A stretch of DNA of 64,000 bases from JAWKTM01 sp041399085. GTDB lineage: Bacteria; Planctomycetota; Planctomycetia; Pirellulales; Pirellulaceae. Every line of letters starts with the position of its first letter. The stretch's first letter is position 1. Position numbers and translations under genes: made by a program. The DNA lies in assembly GCA_041399085.1 (NCBI GenBank), contig JAWKTM010000010.1, positions 109,200-173,199 of the forward strand. Reading direction: 5' to 3'. Under the pieces are notes generated by a model. The model worked only from the letters and a program-made list of their open reading frames with translations, was not told the DNA's origin and ran no database searches. This document shows, one piece after another, positions 20,768 to 30,426 of the stretch.

Positions 20768-22054
20768 CTAAGGCCGCAGACGCACGGGGACATAGGCCGC
20801 GGGGGTCGGTCCGTCGGCTCGTTCGATCGGTGGCAAAGGCAGAATGTCGAACAATGCGGCGGTCTCGCGTGTCGCCGGCACTTGATGATCGTTCGACGTT
20901 GCCAGCAGCCGAACCAACGCGGCGGTCGGGAGTTCGCGTGCTTCGGCATCGAACAGAATCGGACCGTCGCGGCCAGCCAACAGCGTGCGAGTCGGCTGAT
21001 GATCGCAGATGCCTTGCAGCGGTCAGTCGGTGCAGCACGGCGCGCTTTTGACCAGTTGCTCGTAAGCCACGTGTCGCTGCTGTCCGTCGAGAAACGTTTC
21101 GGCTCGACGAAGCTGCAATTCGCCGATTGCCGCTTGCAGCAACGATTGACTAACGACGCCTCCTTCGGAAACGATCGTGGCGTCGAACAGCGTCAGGCGA
21201 CTGGCCTCGAACCGAGCATCGCTAATCGGCACGTTGGCTCGGCCGCTCAATTTGTGCGGAAAACGCTGGCTGACGAACCGGTCCGAATCGAGCTTCGAGA
21301 ACTGGCCCGACAGTCGGCCTTGCCAGCCAGCCGCTCGCTTGCTTCGCCAATACCGTGCCGCGAAATTCGCATCGGTCGCCGAACGATTCCAGCCAAGGAA
21401 AATGGCCATGCCTGCGCATTGGTTGGCAAACCGGCCGCGCCGTGAAACTCCCAGGTTGTGGACGACCGCGCCACTCGGTGTCGCGTGGCGCGAAGAGTGC
21501 ACGATCGCTCATCTCGACGCCCGCCACGCGAAAGTCGATCGATACGCCGACTCGTTGCCACCCGATTCAATTACGGCTCGAACGTCGGCCAAGGTCCGAG
21601 CGGCCGGTTCGTCGGCGATCGTCAGTTCGGCGACGTTGACTTCAATCGGCGTGAAGTTCGACGGCAGACGTTTGAGCATTCGTTCGTGAAGCAAGTCGAT
21701 CAGCGACGCAACGTGATCGGCGTGAATTGTGGGCTGCGAGGCGGTGGCCATCCAGACATTGCCTTGCCGCTCGATCACCAACAGACGCAGCTCGGCGATT
21801 GTCTGCCGCGTTTCGCTGTCCGCGAGGACGACACCTTCCAGCACCGTCTCGCCGGGGCGCGGATAGCGGATGCCGCCGATCTCGCAATGCAGCCCGCTCC
21901 AGTCGGCGAGTTGCTCGCGCCAAACTTCGGCGCTGAGCGTCTGATGATGGTCCGTGCGGCCGTAGGCGATCCATCCCAAGGAAAACAGCGTGGGAATTAA
22001 GCAGAGGCCGATGAAGGCCAAGCGGCAGAGCGATCGCTGAGTTCGTTCGTGCAT
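20768..22054 (-). CDS. Membrane-anchored hypothetical protein (frameshifted)
   Basis: It starts at ATG 22054 with AAGGAAG 6 nt upstream. An N-terminal membrane segment (LAFIGLCLIPTLFSLGWIAYG, residues 12-32) is followed by a periplasmic part with repeating strand patterns (YPRPGETVLEGVVLAD, ELRLLVIERQGNVWM). Natural sequence continues in other frames to AGRDGPILFDAEARELPTAA and ends LPLPPIERADGPTPAAYVP at 20768, so changes near 21510 and 21030 are inferred, for a total of about 430 residues. The style resembles AsmA-like or translocation-type periplasmic proteins, but I cannot assign a family. It follows aroC by 45 nt and may be in its operon. Confidence 0.65.
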
Positions 22055-22099
22055 CGTCGACTTCCTTGTCGATGTTGGTCGAACTATCCGAGCCGGGCG

Positions 22100-23239
22100 T
22101 CACCGCTCGGCGGCCATCTGCAGAAACAATTGATAGCGGGCCTGCATCTCCCGCAGGCTGTCGTTACCGAATTTATCGCACAACGCACAGGCCACTTCGA
22201 ACGCCACCACGTTTTCGATAATCACGCTGGCGGCCGAAACCGCGCACACGTCGCTCCGCTCGTAGGCCGCTTCCTCGGCTTCCTTGGTCGCCAGATTGAT
22301 CGACTCCAGCGGCTTGGCCAGCGTGCTAATCGGCTTCTTCGCCGCGCGGATGACCAGCGGCTGGCCGTTGGTCATCCCGGCTTCCAAACCGCCAGCGTTG
22401 TTTGTGGGCCGGACGTAGCCGAGATGCGGCAAGTGTTTTTGAGCGGCGTCGTACTGGATTGGATCGTGAACTTGCGAGCCCGGTCGGCGGGCGGCTTCGA
22501 AGCCCATCCCGATCTCGACGCCCTTGATCGCCTGCACGGCCATCACGGCTTGAGCCAGCCGGCCATCAAATTTGCGGTCCCACTGAGCGTGCGTGCCGAG
22601 CCCGAACGGCAGGCCCTCAACTCGCGTTTCGACGATGCCGCCCAGCGTGTCGCCGGCTTTGCGAGTGTCGTCGATCAGCGTCTTGATCTCTTCGTCGCGG
22701 GATGGATCCAGCGAGTAAATGATGCTGGTATCACGCAGCTTGTATTGTTCTTCCAGCGACACCGGTTGCGGCGGAATCGCGATGCCGCCCAGCTCGACCA
22801 CGTAGCCGATCACTCGGATGTTGAACTGAGCGAGAAGCTGCTTGGCCAACGCCCCGGCCGCCACGCGGACCGTCGTCTCCCGCGCACTGGCTCGTTCCAA
22901 GATGCCGCGAATCGGACCGAGATACTTGACCGCGCCGGTTAAGTCGCCGTGTCCCGGACGCGGCCGATCGAGATCGCCCAGCCGCTCGAGCTTGTAGTCT
23001 TTGTTGACGACTTGCAGCGCGACGGGGCTGCCGAGCGTCGTGTTTTTCCAAACGCCCGTCAGCACTTCGACGCGATCAGTCTCAATTCGCTGCCGACCGC
23101 CGCGGCCGTAGCCGCCCTGTCGACGCCGCAGTTCGACGTCGATCGAATCGGTCTCGATTTCCAAGCCCGCCGGCATGCCGTCGACCAGGGCGAGCAAGGT
23201 TTTGCCGTGCGATTCGCCGGCGGTCCAGTAACGTAACAT
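22100..23239 (-). CDS. aroC: Chorismate synthase
   Basis: The last step of the shikimate pathway: converts 5-enolpyruvylshikimate-3-phosphate to chorismate using reduced FMN. 379 residues, intact. It shows the three family signatures GESHGKTLLALVDGMPAG, RRRQGGYGRGGRQ with RPRPGHGDLTGAVKYL, and the later RPTNNAGGLEAGMTNGQPLVIRAA. Catalytic His residues are in GESHG and GHGDL. No frame problem, which makes it a useful control against the broken genes around it. Confidence 0.96.
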   Translation of the reverse strand: MLRYWTAGESHGKTLLALVDGMPAGLEIETDSIDVELRRRQGGYGRGGRQRIETDRVEVLTGVWKNTTLGSPVALQVVNKDYKLERLGDLDRPRPGHGDLTGAVKYLGPIRGILERASARETTVRVAAGALAKQLLAQFNIRVIGYVVELGGIAIPPQPVSLEEQYKLRDTSIIYSLDPSRDEEIKTLIDDTRKAGDTLGGIVETRVEGLPFGLGTHAQWDRKFDGRLAQAVMAVQAIKGVEIGMGFEAARRPGSQVHDPIQYDAAQKHLPHLGYVRPTNNAGGLEAGMTNGQPLVIRAAKKPISTLAKPLESINLATKEAEEAAYERSDVCAVSAASVIIENVVAFEVACALCDKFGNDSLREMQARYQLFLQMAAER

Positions 23240-23327
23240 GCAAGCAGCGAGTGGGTTAGCGTCAGCCGTTCGTCGTCAAAATCCGGTCGGCCATTCTATC
23301 CAGACGCCGAAAAACCCGATAGTGCGG

Positions 23328-24452
23328 TTAGGAGATGTGAGCGCCCCGCGTCTCGACGTATACCGCATATACCGAGGTGCTGGCGGTCATAAACAGCCGA
23401 TTCCGTTTGGTGCCGCCGAAGCAGACGTTCGAGCAAATCTCGGGCAGCAGAATCTGACCGATGCGAGTTCCGTCGGGGGCGAAGATATGCACGCCGTCGT
23501 AGCCATCGCCGACCCAACCGGCGCTAGCCCAGATGTTGCCATCTTCGTCGGCGCGGATGCCATCGGCGAACCCGGCCTTCTTCTCGCCGTTGACCTCCAA
23601 TTCCATCGAGGCAAATTCGCGGCCGTTCGCCAGCTTGGTGCCGTTCGCCACGATGTCCCATACCTTGATGTTCTCCGGCGCTTCGGGATAGTGTGAGGCG
23701 CCCGTGTCGGCGACATACAGCTTCTTGTAGTCGGGCGAAAAACAAAGCCCGTTCGGCTTGAAGATTTCGTCCGTCACCTTATCAATACGGCCCGTCTTGG
23801 CGTCGATTCGATAGACCGATTCCTTTAAATGCAGCGGGCCTTTGTTGCCTTCATAGTTCATCAAGCTGCCATAGCCGGGATCGGTGAACCAAATCGCCCC
23901 GTCCTCGGGATGCACCACGGCGTCGTTCGGCGCATTGAACGGCTTGCCTTCAAACGAGTCGGCCAGCACCGTGATGCGGCCGTCGTATTCGTAACGCACC
24001 ACGCGACGATTACCGTGCTCGCAGGAAATCTGCCGGCCGTGATAATCGAACGTGTTGCCGTTGCTGTTGCCCGACGGATGGCGAAACGTGGTGACATGGC
24101 CGTCTTCTTCCAGCCACCGCAATTGAATGTTGTTCGGTATGTCGCTCCACAACAGATACCGCCCCACGCCATTCCAGGCCGGCCCTTCGGCCCACAACAT
24201 CTCCTTGCTGTGATAGATGCGTTGAATCGGCGTGTTCCCCAGCTTGTACTTCTTGAAGCGATCGTCCAGCACCACGATGTCGGGATCGGGATAACGCACC
24301 GGAGCCGCATTCGGCCCGTAGTCGCGAGCCAATGCGACGGAAGCGGCGGCCAAGCCCGCGGTCGCCAGAAAACCTCGGCGATTCCACTGTCGCGTTGTCT
24401 GGTCGGTGTTGTTCGAGGCGTTCGTCGCGTTCGTCGGTCGGTGCGAAGTCAT
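23328..24452 (-). CDS. SMP-30/gluconolactonase-like protein, Tat-exported
   Basis: 374 residues, intact. The twin-arginine motif WNRRGFLATAGLAAASVALA (residues 23-42) predicts Tat export, and a polar Asn/Thr-rich stretch precedes it. The beta-propeller family motifs are LWAEGPAWNGVGRYLLWSDI, FNAPNDAVVHPEDGAIWFTD, GLCFSPDYKKLYVADTG and ADGIRADEDGNIWAS. The Glu in AEGP, Asn in APND and Asp in ADGI are the usual divalent metal ligands of this fold. Probable role: periplasmic lactone or sugar-acid ester hydrolysis. The true substrate is unknown. Confidence 0.88.
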   Translation of the reverse strand: MTSHRPTNATNASNNTDQTTRQWNRRGFLATAGLAAASVALARDYGPNAAPVRYPDPDIVVLDDRFKKYKLGNTPIQRIYHSKEMLWAEGPAWNGVGRYLLWSDIPNNIQLRWLEEDGHVTTFRHPSGNSNGNTFDYHGRQISCEHGNRRVVRYEYDGRITVLADSFEGKPFNAPNDAVVHPEDGAIWFTDPGYGSLMNYEGNKGPLHLKESVYRIDAKTGRIDKVTDEIFKPNGLCFSPDYKKLYVADTGASHYPEAPENIKVWDIVANGTKLANGREFASMELEVNGEKKAGFADGIRADEDGNIWASAGWVGDGYDGVHIFAPDGTRIGQILLPEICSNVCFGGTKRNRLFMTASTSVYAVYVETRGAHIS

Positions 24453-24675
24453 CGTCGTTCCTTTGATCTTTTCGGGAGGGGAGCGTCATGGTTGCTGGGT
24501 TCTCAAATTAGCCCAACGCCTGCCAGCAATCAACAAGCGGCGTGGCCAAGCTGAATTGCCTAATTTCTCTTCGCACGTTTTGGAAAGGCCGGTAAACTCC
24601 GCAGTCCGCGAATGCTCCGCCACCGCAACGAGGTGGAGTGAACCGTAACGTCGAGAAATAGGAAAAGGCGCCGCC

Positions 24676-27600
24676 GTGAAGATCAGTGGCTTTTGTCTGG
24701 AACAACCGGAACTGGACGCCAGCGTGCAAATTCATGGCTTGCCGGACGGTTTTGCCGTCCTGCAGTTGCCAACGGTCGGCGATGGGAAAACGCTGCATCG
24801 GCATTTGGCGCGAGCGCTGTTTGGCGAAGCCGCTGGACCCGAGCTGCTGGCGTCATTGCGAGGCCAAATCACCTTCACCACGGCAGCCTGGAACGAACGC
24901 GCTTCGTCACGCACGGACGGCCCGGCGGCGTTGCGAATGCACGGAGTTCCCGCCAGCGACTTGCCCGATTTAGCCCTGTGGTTCGCTGTCTCATTGGGCG
25001 ATCAAACATCCTGGACGCTCGACGGCTCGAAAGAATTCGGCAGTCGCACAACGCCCACGGGTCTGACCGCCACGAGGCCGTCGCACTCCTGCCGACACCG
25101 ACCGGCGGCGAATTTCGATGCCGATGGTGACGGACGATTGTCATTCGACGCGACGGCTCTCGATACGCCAGCCTTCGACACGCCAGCCATCGAACAATTA
25201 TTGCGAAGACAAGACGAGCTAACCGACTGGTTGGAAAGGCACGGGCAAAGTCATCGGCAGCAGACCTCGCGAACTCAGGCCGAGCTGGCCAAGCTACAGT
25301 CGCGGCTCAACGAGGTGCGCGACGGCCTGTCCGCCGCTCGGGCCGAATTCGCCGAGGCCGAACGACGCTTGCGCGAACTGGAGATAGAAACACGCACGCC
25401 AACGCTCGCGGTCGCCAGCGACGAAGCTCTGCGACAAGGGCGATCGTGGCGCGGCGGATTGGCCGCTCAATTGGACCGCGAACTGGACTTCGCCCATCAG
25501 CGGCTCGCGGAGGTCGAAGCTCGGCTGGAAGCGATGGAGCAGGTGTTGGCTCAGCAGAACAGGCCGGGCGTTAGTGTTCCAGAAGCGATCGAAACGCACC
25601 GAGGTTGCCTGGCGTCGTTGGAACAGTTGCTGGCCGAGGCGCAGGCGGAAGTCGATCGCTGGGAGAATCCAGCCACCTGTCCTCATTGCCTGGGCGACGA
25701 AACCTACACGCGTCTCACGCCGCTGGTCCGGGCCGTTCGCGAACGCATTTACATCATGTGCGGTTTGCTTAGCGATCAACAGCGAGCCTGGCAGTCCGAA
25801 TGGCTGGAATCCGAACGCCGGCAGTTGCGCGAGGAACGGCAGCAATGGCGGAATCGGCTGGAATCGCTACAGCAGCGGCGCGAAGCGGCGATTCGGCACA
25901 CGTCCGACTCGCAGCGATTCGCGGCTCGCCGGGATGAATCCTTCTGCGGATGCGCGGGTCACGAGCGTCATCTGCGCGACGTGGCCGGGCGTGCAAGTTC
26001 CGAACGGTTGGCCGACACTCTATCGGCGGCGCGTTCGCGGTACGACGCTTCGCAGCAACGATGCGATGAACTGGCGAACGAGCAGCGTGCCTTGATGGAA
26101 CGTCGCGATGCGTTGCAGCAGGAGTTGGCAGCCGTCGTCAGCAGCGAAGACATCTTGGCAAACCAGCGCGAGTTGCTGTCGGTCCAAGAACGCTTGGCGG
26201 CCGCATTTGCTCGCGCCGAACGTCCCTCCAGCCGAGTGTCCGACGCACGGCAGGCAACCGAACGAACTCACTGGCTATCGTCGGACCCGATTCGGGCTTC
26301 GGCGTCGGCCTATTTGCGCCGTCTGACGGACGGAGCATTCCAATCGCTCGACTTTCGATCTGGATCGGATTCGCTGGTTGTGCGAACCAGTGCGGGATCA
26401 CATCGCAATTTGGCCGAGCTCAGTGACACTGGCCGCTGGTTGACTCGCATGGCGATTAGCTTGGCGATTACCGACGAATATCACCGCCGTGGAGTCGGCC
26501 TGCCGTTGTTGGTCGAAGCGTCGGGAGCCACGTGGGATCCCGAACACCTGGAATCGCTCGGCCGCGTGCTGGCCGAGCGTGGACTTGCCGGACGCCAGAC
26601 GCTGTTGTTGGTAACCGATACGTCGGCTGCCGAGAATTTGCGTGCCCTCGGCCTGTCGGTCCGCTCGCTCCCTGGTTTTTCTCACGCATCGACTCGCGGT
26701 ATCAATCTTGTGGCATTGCCGCCCGCGCCCGTGACTTCCGCCGTAGCGATACCCGAAGAGAAACCGCCGCGTCCTCCCGTTTCGACACCGGTTCTCAAAA
26801 CAGCTTCGACGCCGAATGAGATGCCTGAAGCTTCGCGTTCGCCCGCGGTCGAAAAGGTGCTGCGGAAACGTCCGCTGTATCCGCACAGCCCGATCGAACA
26901 TTTGGGCCTGCGCGATCGAAATGCCGTGAATGCGTTGCGAGCGGCGGGGATTCACCGTGTCGAACAACTGCTGGCGGCTACGTCCGAAGAGCTGGCCGCT
27001 CGAACCGACGACTCGTCCGTCACCGCACGCCGCATTTATCAATGGCGGTCGTGTGCCGCGCTGCGATGCTTTCTGGAAGAGTTGGAAGCCAACGACGCAG
27101 CGTTGCTCGTGGCGTGCGGAATTGACGATCCCGAGACGCTGGCCGATGCGGATTTGGAGCAACTCTACACGCGAGTGAAGACCTATTTGGAAAGCGACGA
27201 AGGCGTGAAGTTTGCACGGAACCGCGCGGGCTTCAACCGTTCGCAAGCCAGCCGCTGGATTGAAGCGGCTCGCGGCGTTCGCGATCAATGGCAGACGAGC
27301 GGTTGGGATCGCACGTCGATCGGCCGAGCTTTCACCAGCGAATCCCCCTCCGAGCGACAGCGTCGATCGCTTCGCACCGAGCGACAATCGGAGAAGCGGG
27401 AAATATCCGCTCGCGAAATGTCGGGGCCGGAGCCGCCGACATTGCGGCTGCACGAATCATCCCGCGAAGACGAAGCAACTCGCTCCGTACGAACGCGGTC
27501 ATCGCGAGACGGTGACACTTCGCAAAGCAATCGCCGCACCAGCCGCCGTGGGTCGGATGGCGAACGACGGCGGACGCGTTCCGACGAACGACGTCAAATG

Positions 27601-28206
27601 CGGGTAGACCGACAACACGTGGAAGAGCACGAACACGATTCGGAGTCAACCGTTTCCCAATCGCGGAGCGACCAGAACCGCCAGACTCCGGCGGCGACCG
27701 CATCGCGCGAATCTGCCGCGCCGCGAGAATCAGCGGCCTCGCGCGTGGAATCATCGCGGACTGATTCGTTTCGCTTTTATTTGGAACCGGATAGCCCGGT
27801 CGTCGACGCGCCGTCGATCGGACCGAAAATGGCTTCGCGGTTGAAGCGAATCGGCATCACCACCGTTACGGACCTGTTGCGAGCAAACGCAGCGTCCGCC
27901 GTGAAACGTTTGGATCATGACCGAACCAATGTCGACTTGTTTACCGCTTGGCAGCGCCAAGCGCGGTTGATGTGCCGCGTGCCGCAACTGCGCGGACACG
28001 ATGCGCAAATCCTGGTGGCTTGCGAGATTTTCGAGGCCGAGGAGTTGGCGATGCGGCAGCCGGCAAACTTGCTGGCCCGCGTGGAAGAATTCTTGGCGAC
28101 AAAGGAAGGCGAACGCGTGCTGCGAGGCGGTCGCCGCCCCGACTTGGCGGAAGTCACCGACTGGATCACGTGGGCCGCGTCGAATCGGCAACTCGACGCC
28201 GCATAA
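24676..28206 (+). CDS. SbcC/Rad50-like coiled-coil protein with CxxC hook and two helix-hairpin-helix-like modules
   Basis: 1176 residues from GTG 24676. The N-terminal segment LPTVGDGKT (GDGKT at 35-39) resembles a Walker A loop but lacks its first Gly. Residues 180-560 are predominantly coiled coil, split at 335-338 by CPHC, the pattern of a Rad50 zinc hook. Residues 579-600 (LAELSDTGRWLTRMAISLAIT) align with an ABC signature region, and LPLLVEASGATWD near 609-621 takes the place of Walker B and D-loop. Two C-terminal modules follow, about 741-870 (HLGLRDRNAVNALRAAGIHRV) and 1044-1170 (IGPKMASRLKRIGITTVTDLL), in DUF4332/HhH style. A Ser/Arg/Glu-rich linker joins them. Likely a DNA-associated structural or repair ATPase; the degenerate motifs leave activity in doubt. 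No SbcD partner is adjacent. Confidence 0.75.
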   Translation: MKISGFCLEQPELDASVQIHGLPDGFAVLQLPTVGDGKTLHRHLARALFGEAAGPELLASLRGQITFTTAAWNERASSRTDGPAALRMHGVPASDLPDLALWFAVSLGDQTSWTLDGSKEFGSRTTPTGLTATRPSHSCRHRPAANFDADGDGRLSFDATALDTPAFDTPAIEQLLRRQDELTDWLERHGQSHRQQTSRTQAELAKLQSRLNEVRDGLSAARAEFAEAERRLRELEIETRTPTLAVASDEALRQGRSWRGGLAAQLDRELDFAHQRLAEVEARLEAMEQVLAQQNRPGVSVPEAIETHRGCLASLEQLLAEAQAEVDRWENPATCPHCLGDETYTRLTPLVRAVRERIYIMCGLLSDQQRAWQSEWLESERRQLREERQQWRNRLESLQQRREAAIRHTSDSQRFAARRDESFCGCAGHERHLRDVAGRASSERLADTLSAARSRYDASQQRCDELANEQRALMERRDALQQELAAVVSSEDILANQRELLSVQERLAAAFARAERPSSRVSDARQATERTHWLSSDPIRASASAYLRRLTDGAFQSLDFRSGSDSLVVRTSAGSHRNLAELSDTGRWLTRMAISLAITDEYHRRGVGLPLLVEASGATWDPEHLESLGRVLAERGLAGRQTLLLVTDTSAAENLRALGLSVRSLPGFSHASTRGINLVALPPAPVTSAVAIPEEKPPRPPVSTPVLKTASTPNEMPEASRSPAVEKVLRKRPLYPHSPIEHLGLRDRNAVNALRAAGIHRVEQLLAATSEELAARTDDSSVTARRIYQWRSCAALRCFLEELEANDAALLVACGIDDPETLADADLEQLYTRVKTYLESDEGVKFARNRAGFNRSQASRWIEAARGVRDQWQTSGWDRTSIGRAFTSESPSERQRRSLRTERQSEKREISAREMSGPEPPTLRLHESSREDEATRSVRTRSSRDGDTSQSNRRTSRRGSDGERRRTRSDERRQMRVDRQHVEEHEHDSESTVSQSRSDQNRQTPAATASRESAAPRESAASRVESSRTDSFRFYLEPDSPVVDAPSIGPKMASRLKRIGITTVTDLLRANAASAVKRLDHDRTNVDLFTAWQRQARLMCRVPQLRGHDAQILVACEIFEAEELAMRQPANLLARVEEFLATKEGERVLRGGRRPDLAEVTDWITWAASNRQLDAA

Positions 28207-28292
28207 CGGTTGCGCGGCGTGAGTGGCGACCGTTCCGCAAGCGGCTTCTATCAATTGCGATAACCAGTGACTGGCCGAGCGAGTTGTGTTTG

Positions 28293-28886
28293 ATGATATG
28301 GTGGAACGACGCAACGGTGACCAACTTGTCGACCGACGAAGCTCGGGTTCGCGTGATGCGGCACGGCGTGATCGAAGTGATCGCGGAACGATTCGTCGGC
28401 GTTCACGCGCGACCGTGGCCCAAGCTGGCGTCGCTGTGGGAAGTCGGTTGGTTGGGCAAGCAATCGCAGCGTCGCGCGACGCACAATCGGTGCTTGTTGT
28501 ACTTTAGCCAGCCGCGTCGGATGGCTAACTTTCTCACGCTGAAGTACATCGTCTCATCACCGGGAACGAGCCTGGCGACGTTTCGCGGCACGTTGTTGGT
28601 GCTCGACGAAATCGCCCGCATCAAGCGAACCGACGCGATCGTGTGCGAAGTCTCCCACGGACGTATTTCGGATCGGCTGCTCGAACGATGGGGCTGGCAA
28701 GCGCATTGCCCGGATAGTCGGCGGCGGCATTTCATCAAGCGTTTCTATGGCGAATATCCGCCGCGCGATCCAGCGTGGGGCGACTTGACCGCCGTGGACA
28801 GCGCGGCGGCAAGTAGCTCGGAGCGCAAAGAAAAACGGGCCGGACTCGTTACCGAATCCAGCCCGTCAAAATCTGGGTCAAAATAA
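28293..28886 (+). CDS. Hypothetical cytoplasmic protein
   Basis: 197 residues from ATG 28293 (MIWWNDATVTNL). It is basic, with a conserved-looking end RLLERWGWQAHCPDSRRRHFIKRFYGEYPP; that Trp/His/Arg-rich phrase is the most recognisable part, and I believe it recurs in planctomycete hypotheticals. The last 20 codons run through the hairpin that terminates the convergent YTV gene, so the real C-terminus may be as written or the tail may be incidental. Ribosome site weak. No function assigned. Confidence 0.6.
   Translation: MIWWNDATVTNLSTDEARVRVMRHGVIEVIAERFVGVHARPWPKLASLWEVGWLGKQSQRRATHNRCLLYFSQPRRMANFLTLKYIVSSPGTSLATFRGTLLVLDEIARIKRTDAIVCEVSHGRISDRLLERWGWQAHCPDSRRRHFIKRFYGEYPPRDPAWGDLTAVDSAAASSSERKEKRAGLVTESSPSKSGSK
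28825..28866 (-). terminator. Terminator of the YTV-protein gene
   Basis: On the minus strand, ACGGGCTGGATTCG pairs with CGAGTCCGGCCCGT and is followed by TTTTTCTTTG. The stem is 14 bp with two wobble or mismatch positions. It lies about 35 nt after the YTV stop, inside the 3' end of the convergent small gene. Confidence 0.75.
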
Positions 28887-28899
28887 GTTCGTCTAGAGA

Positions 28900-30144
28900 C
28901 TAGTTGCAGCTTCCGCAACCGCCACAGCTCGATCCGCCGCAGCTTGATCCACCACAGCTCGAACCACCGCAGGAAGGAACGGCCACTTTGCAGGTGACGG
29001 TCTTCGGAACCATCCGGCAAACTTGGACGTTAACAACCTTCTCGACTTGGTGCGGGACCATGACGGTGTAGTTGACAACCTTCTCTTCGGCGACCTTCTT
29101 GTAGGTCGTCACTTGTACGTCGCGGCTGCGTTGTTCCGGCACGCAAACGGTGTAGGAAACTTCGCGTTGTTGTTGCTCTTGCACCATCTTGGTGACGGTG
29201 ACCGTGCGAGTGCGTTGTTCCGGCACGCACACGGTGTAAGCAACTTCGCGGCTCAACGTTTCAGGAACGTTCTTCACCACGGTGACCGTGCGAGTGCGGG
29301 TTTCCGGCTTGCAAACCGTAACTTGGTACTCGTAAGGTTGCGAGACCATTTGGTTCTTGTAGACGGTAACGGGCACTTCTTCACGAACGATGTTCGACAC
29401 CCACACGCGGCAAGTGCGAACGCTGCCACAGCCGTTGCCGCCGCAAGCGTTGCCGCCGCAGCCGTTGCCACAAGCGCTTTGGCCACAGCTTCCGCAACCG
29501 CCGCAAGCGCTCTGGCCGCAGCCGCTGCCACCGCAGGCGTTGCCACCACAAGCGTTGCCGACGACGCGCTCTTCCCAGTGACCTTGATCACGGCAAACCG
29601 TGCGGGTCTCTTGGACAGCCACGCGTTGGCAAACGTTACGCGTGCCTTGACGAGTCTCGGTGTGCGGAACCATGACGGTGTAGCTCTGCTCGACCTGCTC
29701 CGACACTTGACGGCAAACCGTGTACTGCTCGGTGCGGGTGCGTTGTTGCGGCACCATCACCGTGTACGATTGCTCAACTTGATGTTGAACCGGCTTGCAG
29801 ACCGTGTACGTTTCGGTGCGCGTGCGTTGCTGCGGAACCATGACCGTGTACGTTTGCGTAACGGTGTTGGTCTCGGGCACACACTTCCAGACCGTAACGG
29901 TCTTCTGACGAACTTCCGGCTGGCAGACGGTCTGCGTCACCGTGCGTTGCTCGGTCACCATGGTCGGCACCATGATGGTCTTTTCGACCAACTGGTAAGC
30001 CGGGCCACAGCTACCGCAATCGGCCGCGGGGGCGCAACCACCGCAACCAGAACCACAGCCACCCGCATCAACGCGGCTGGCCAAGCCCAAAGCAGCCACG
30101 AGGGCGGCCAGGACAAACGAAACCTTTCGAACTCCCCACTTCAT
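28900..30144 (-). CDS. Cysteine-rich YTV-repeat wall protein
   Basis: 414 residues from ATG 30144 with a strong GAGGAGGAG site 7 nt upstream, suggesting high expression. A signal peptide (FVLAALVAALGLASRVDA) is followed by Cys/Gly clusters. About ten repeats of the kind (T/S)YTV(M/C)VP-(Q/H/E)-(Q/T)R(T/S)R then follow, many followed by VC. A central Gly/Cys/Asn-rich block (CGGNACGGSGCGQSACGG) interrupts them, and the C-terminus is four SCGGSS-type repeats. Such YTV proteins are known from Rhodopirellula as proteinaceous cell-wall components. The many paired cysteines fit disulfide cross-linking outside the cell. It has its own terminator and lies alone. Confidence 0.85.
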   Translation of the reverse strand: MKWGVRKVSFVLAALVAALGLASRVDAGGCGSGCGGCAPAADCGSCGPAYQLVEKTIMVPTMVTEQRTVTQTVCQPEVRQKTVTVWKCVPETNTVTQTYTVMVPQQRTRTETYTVCKPVQHQVEQSYTVMVPQQRTRTEQYTVCRQVSEQVEQSYTVMVPHTETRQGTRNVCQRVAVQETRTVCRDQGHWEERVVGNACGGNACGGSGCGQSACGGCGSCGQSACGNGCGGNACGGNGCGSVRTCRVWVSNIVREEVPVTVYKNQMVSQPYEYQVTVCKPETRTRTVTVVKNVPETLSREVAYTVCVPEQRTRTVTVTKMVQEQQQREVSYTVCVPEQRSRDVQVTTYKKVAEEKVVNYTVMVPHQVEKVVNVQVCRMVPKTVTCKVAVPSCGGSSCGGSSCGGSSCGGCGSCN

Positions 30145-30426
30145 CGACGTCTCCTCCTCAAGATGAAGGAATCCCATGAACACACCCAGCTACATCACCG
30201 GGAAAACTGTCACAACCTAGCGATTAGAGAAAATAGACCGGTCGGTCGTGATAGCGAATATAAGCCGATTGGATAGAGATGTGAAGTAGTTTGCCGGCAG
30301 TTTGTCCCTGATTCAGGAGAATTTAATTCCGCAGATGGGGAATCTACACGGAATGCCGGCCGCAACGGCGGAGAAAAAAATTTCCCGATCGCGCAGAAGT
30401 CAACCTCAAAAGCTGCGGGAAACCGA

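Noticed and set aside
27285..27754. Antisense open frames in the linker of the SbcC-like gene
   Set aside because: They mirror the Ser/Arg-rich low-complexity linker; no independent start signals or motifs.
29023..30276. Long plus-strand open frame opposite the YTV gene
   Set aside because: Composition (LLRNHDRV repeats) mirrors the YTV repeats of the real minus-strand gene, which has a signal peptide and strong ribosome site.
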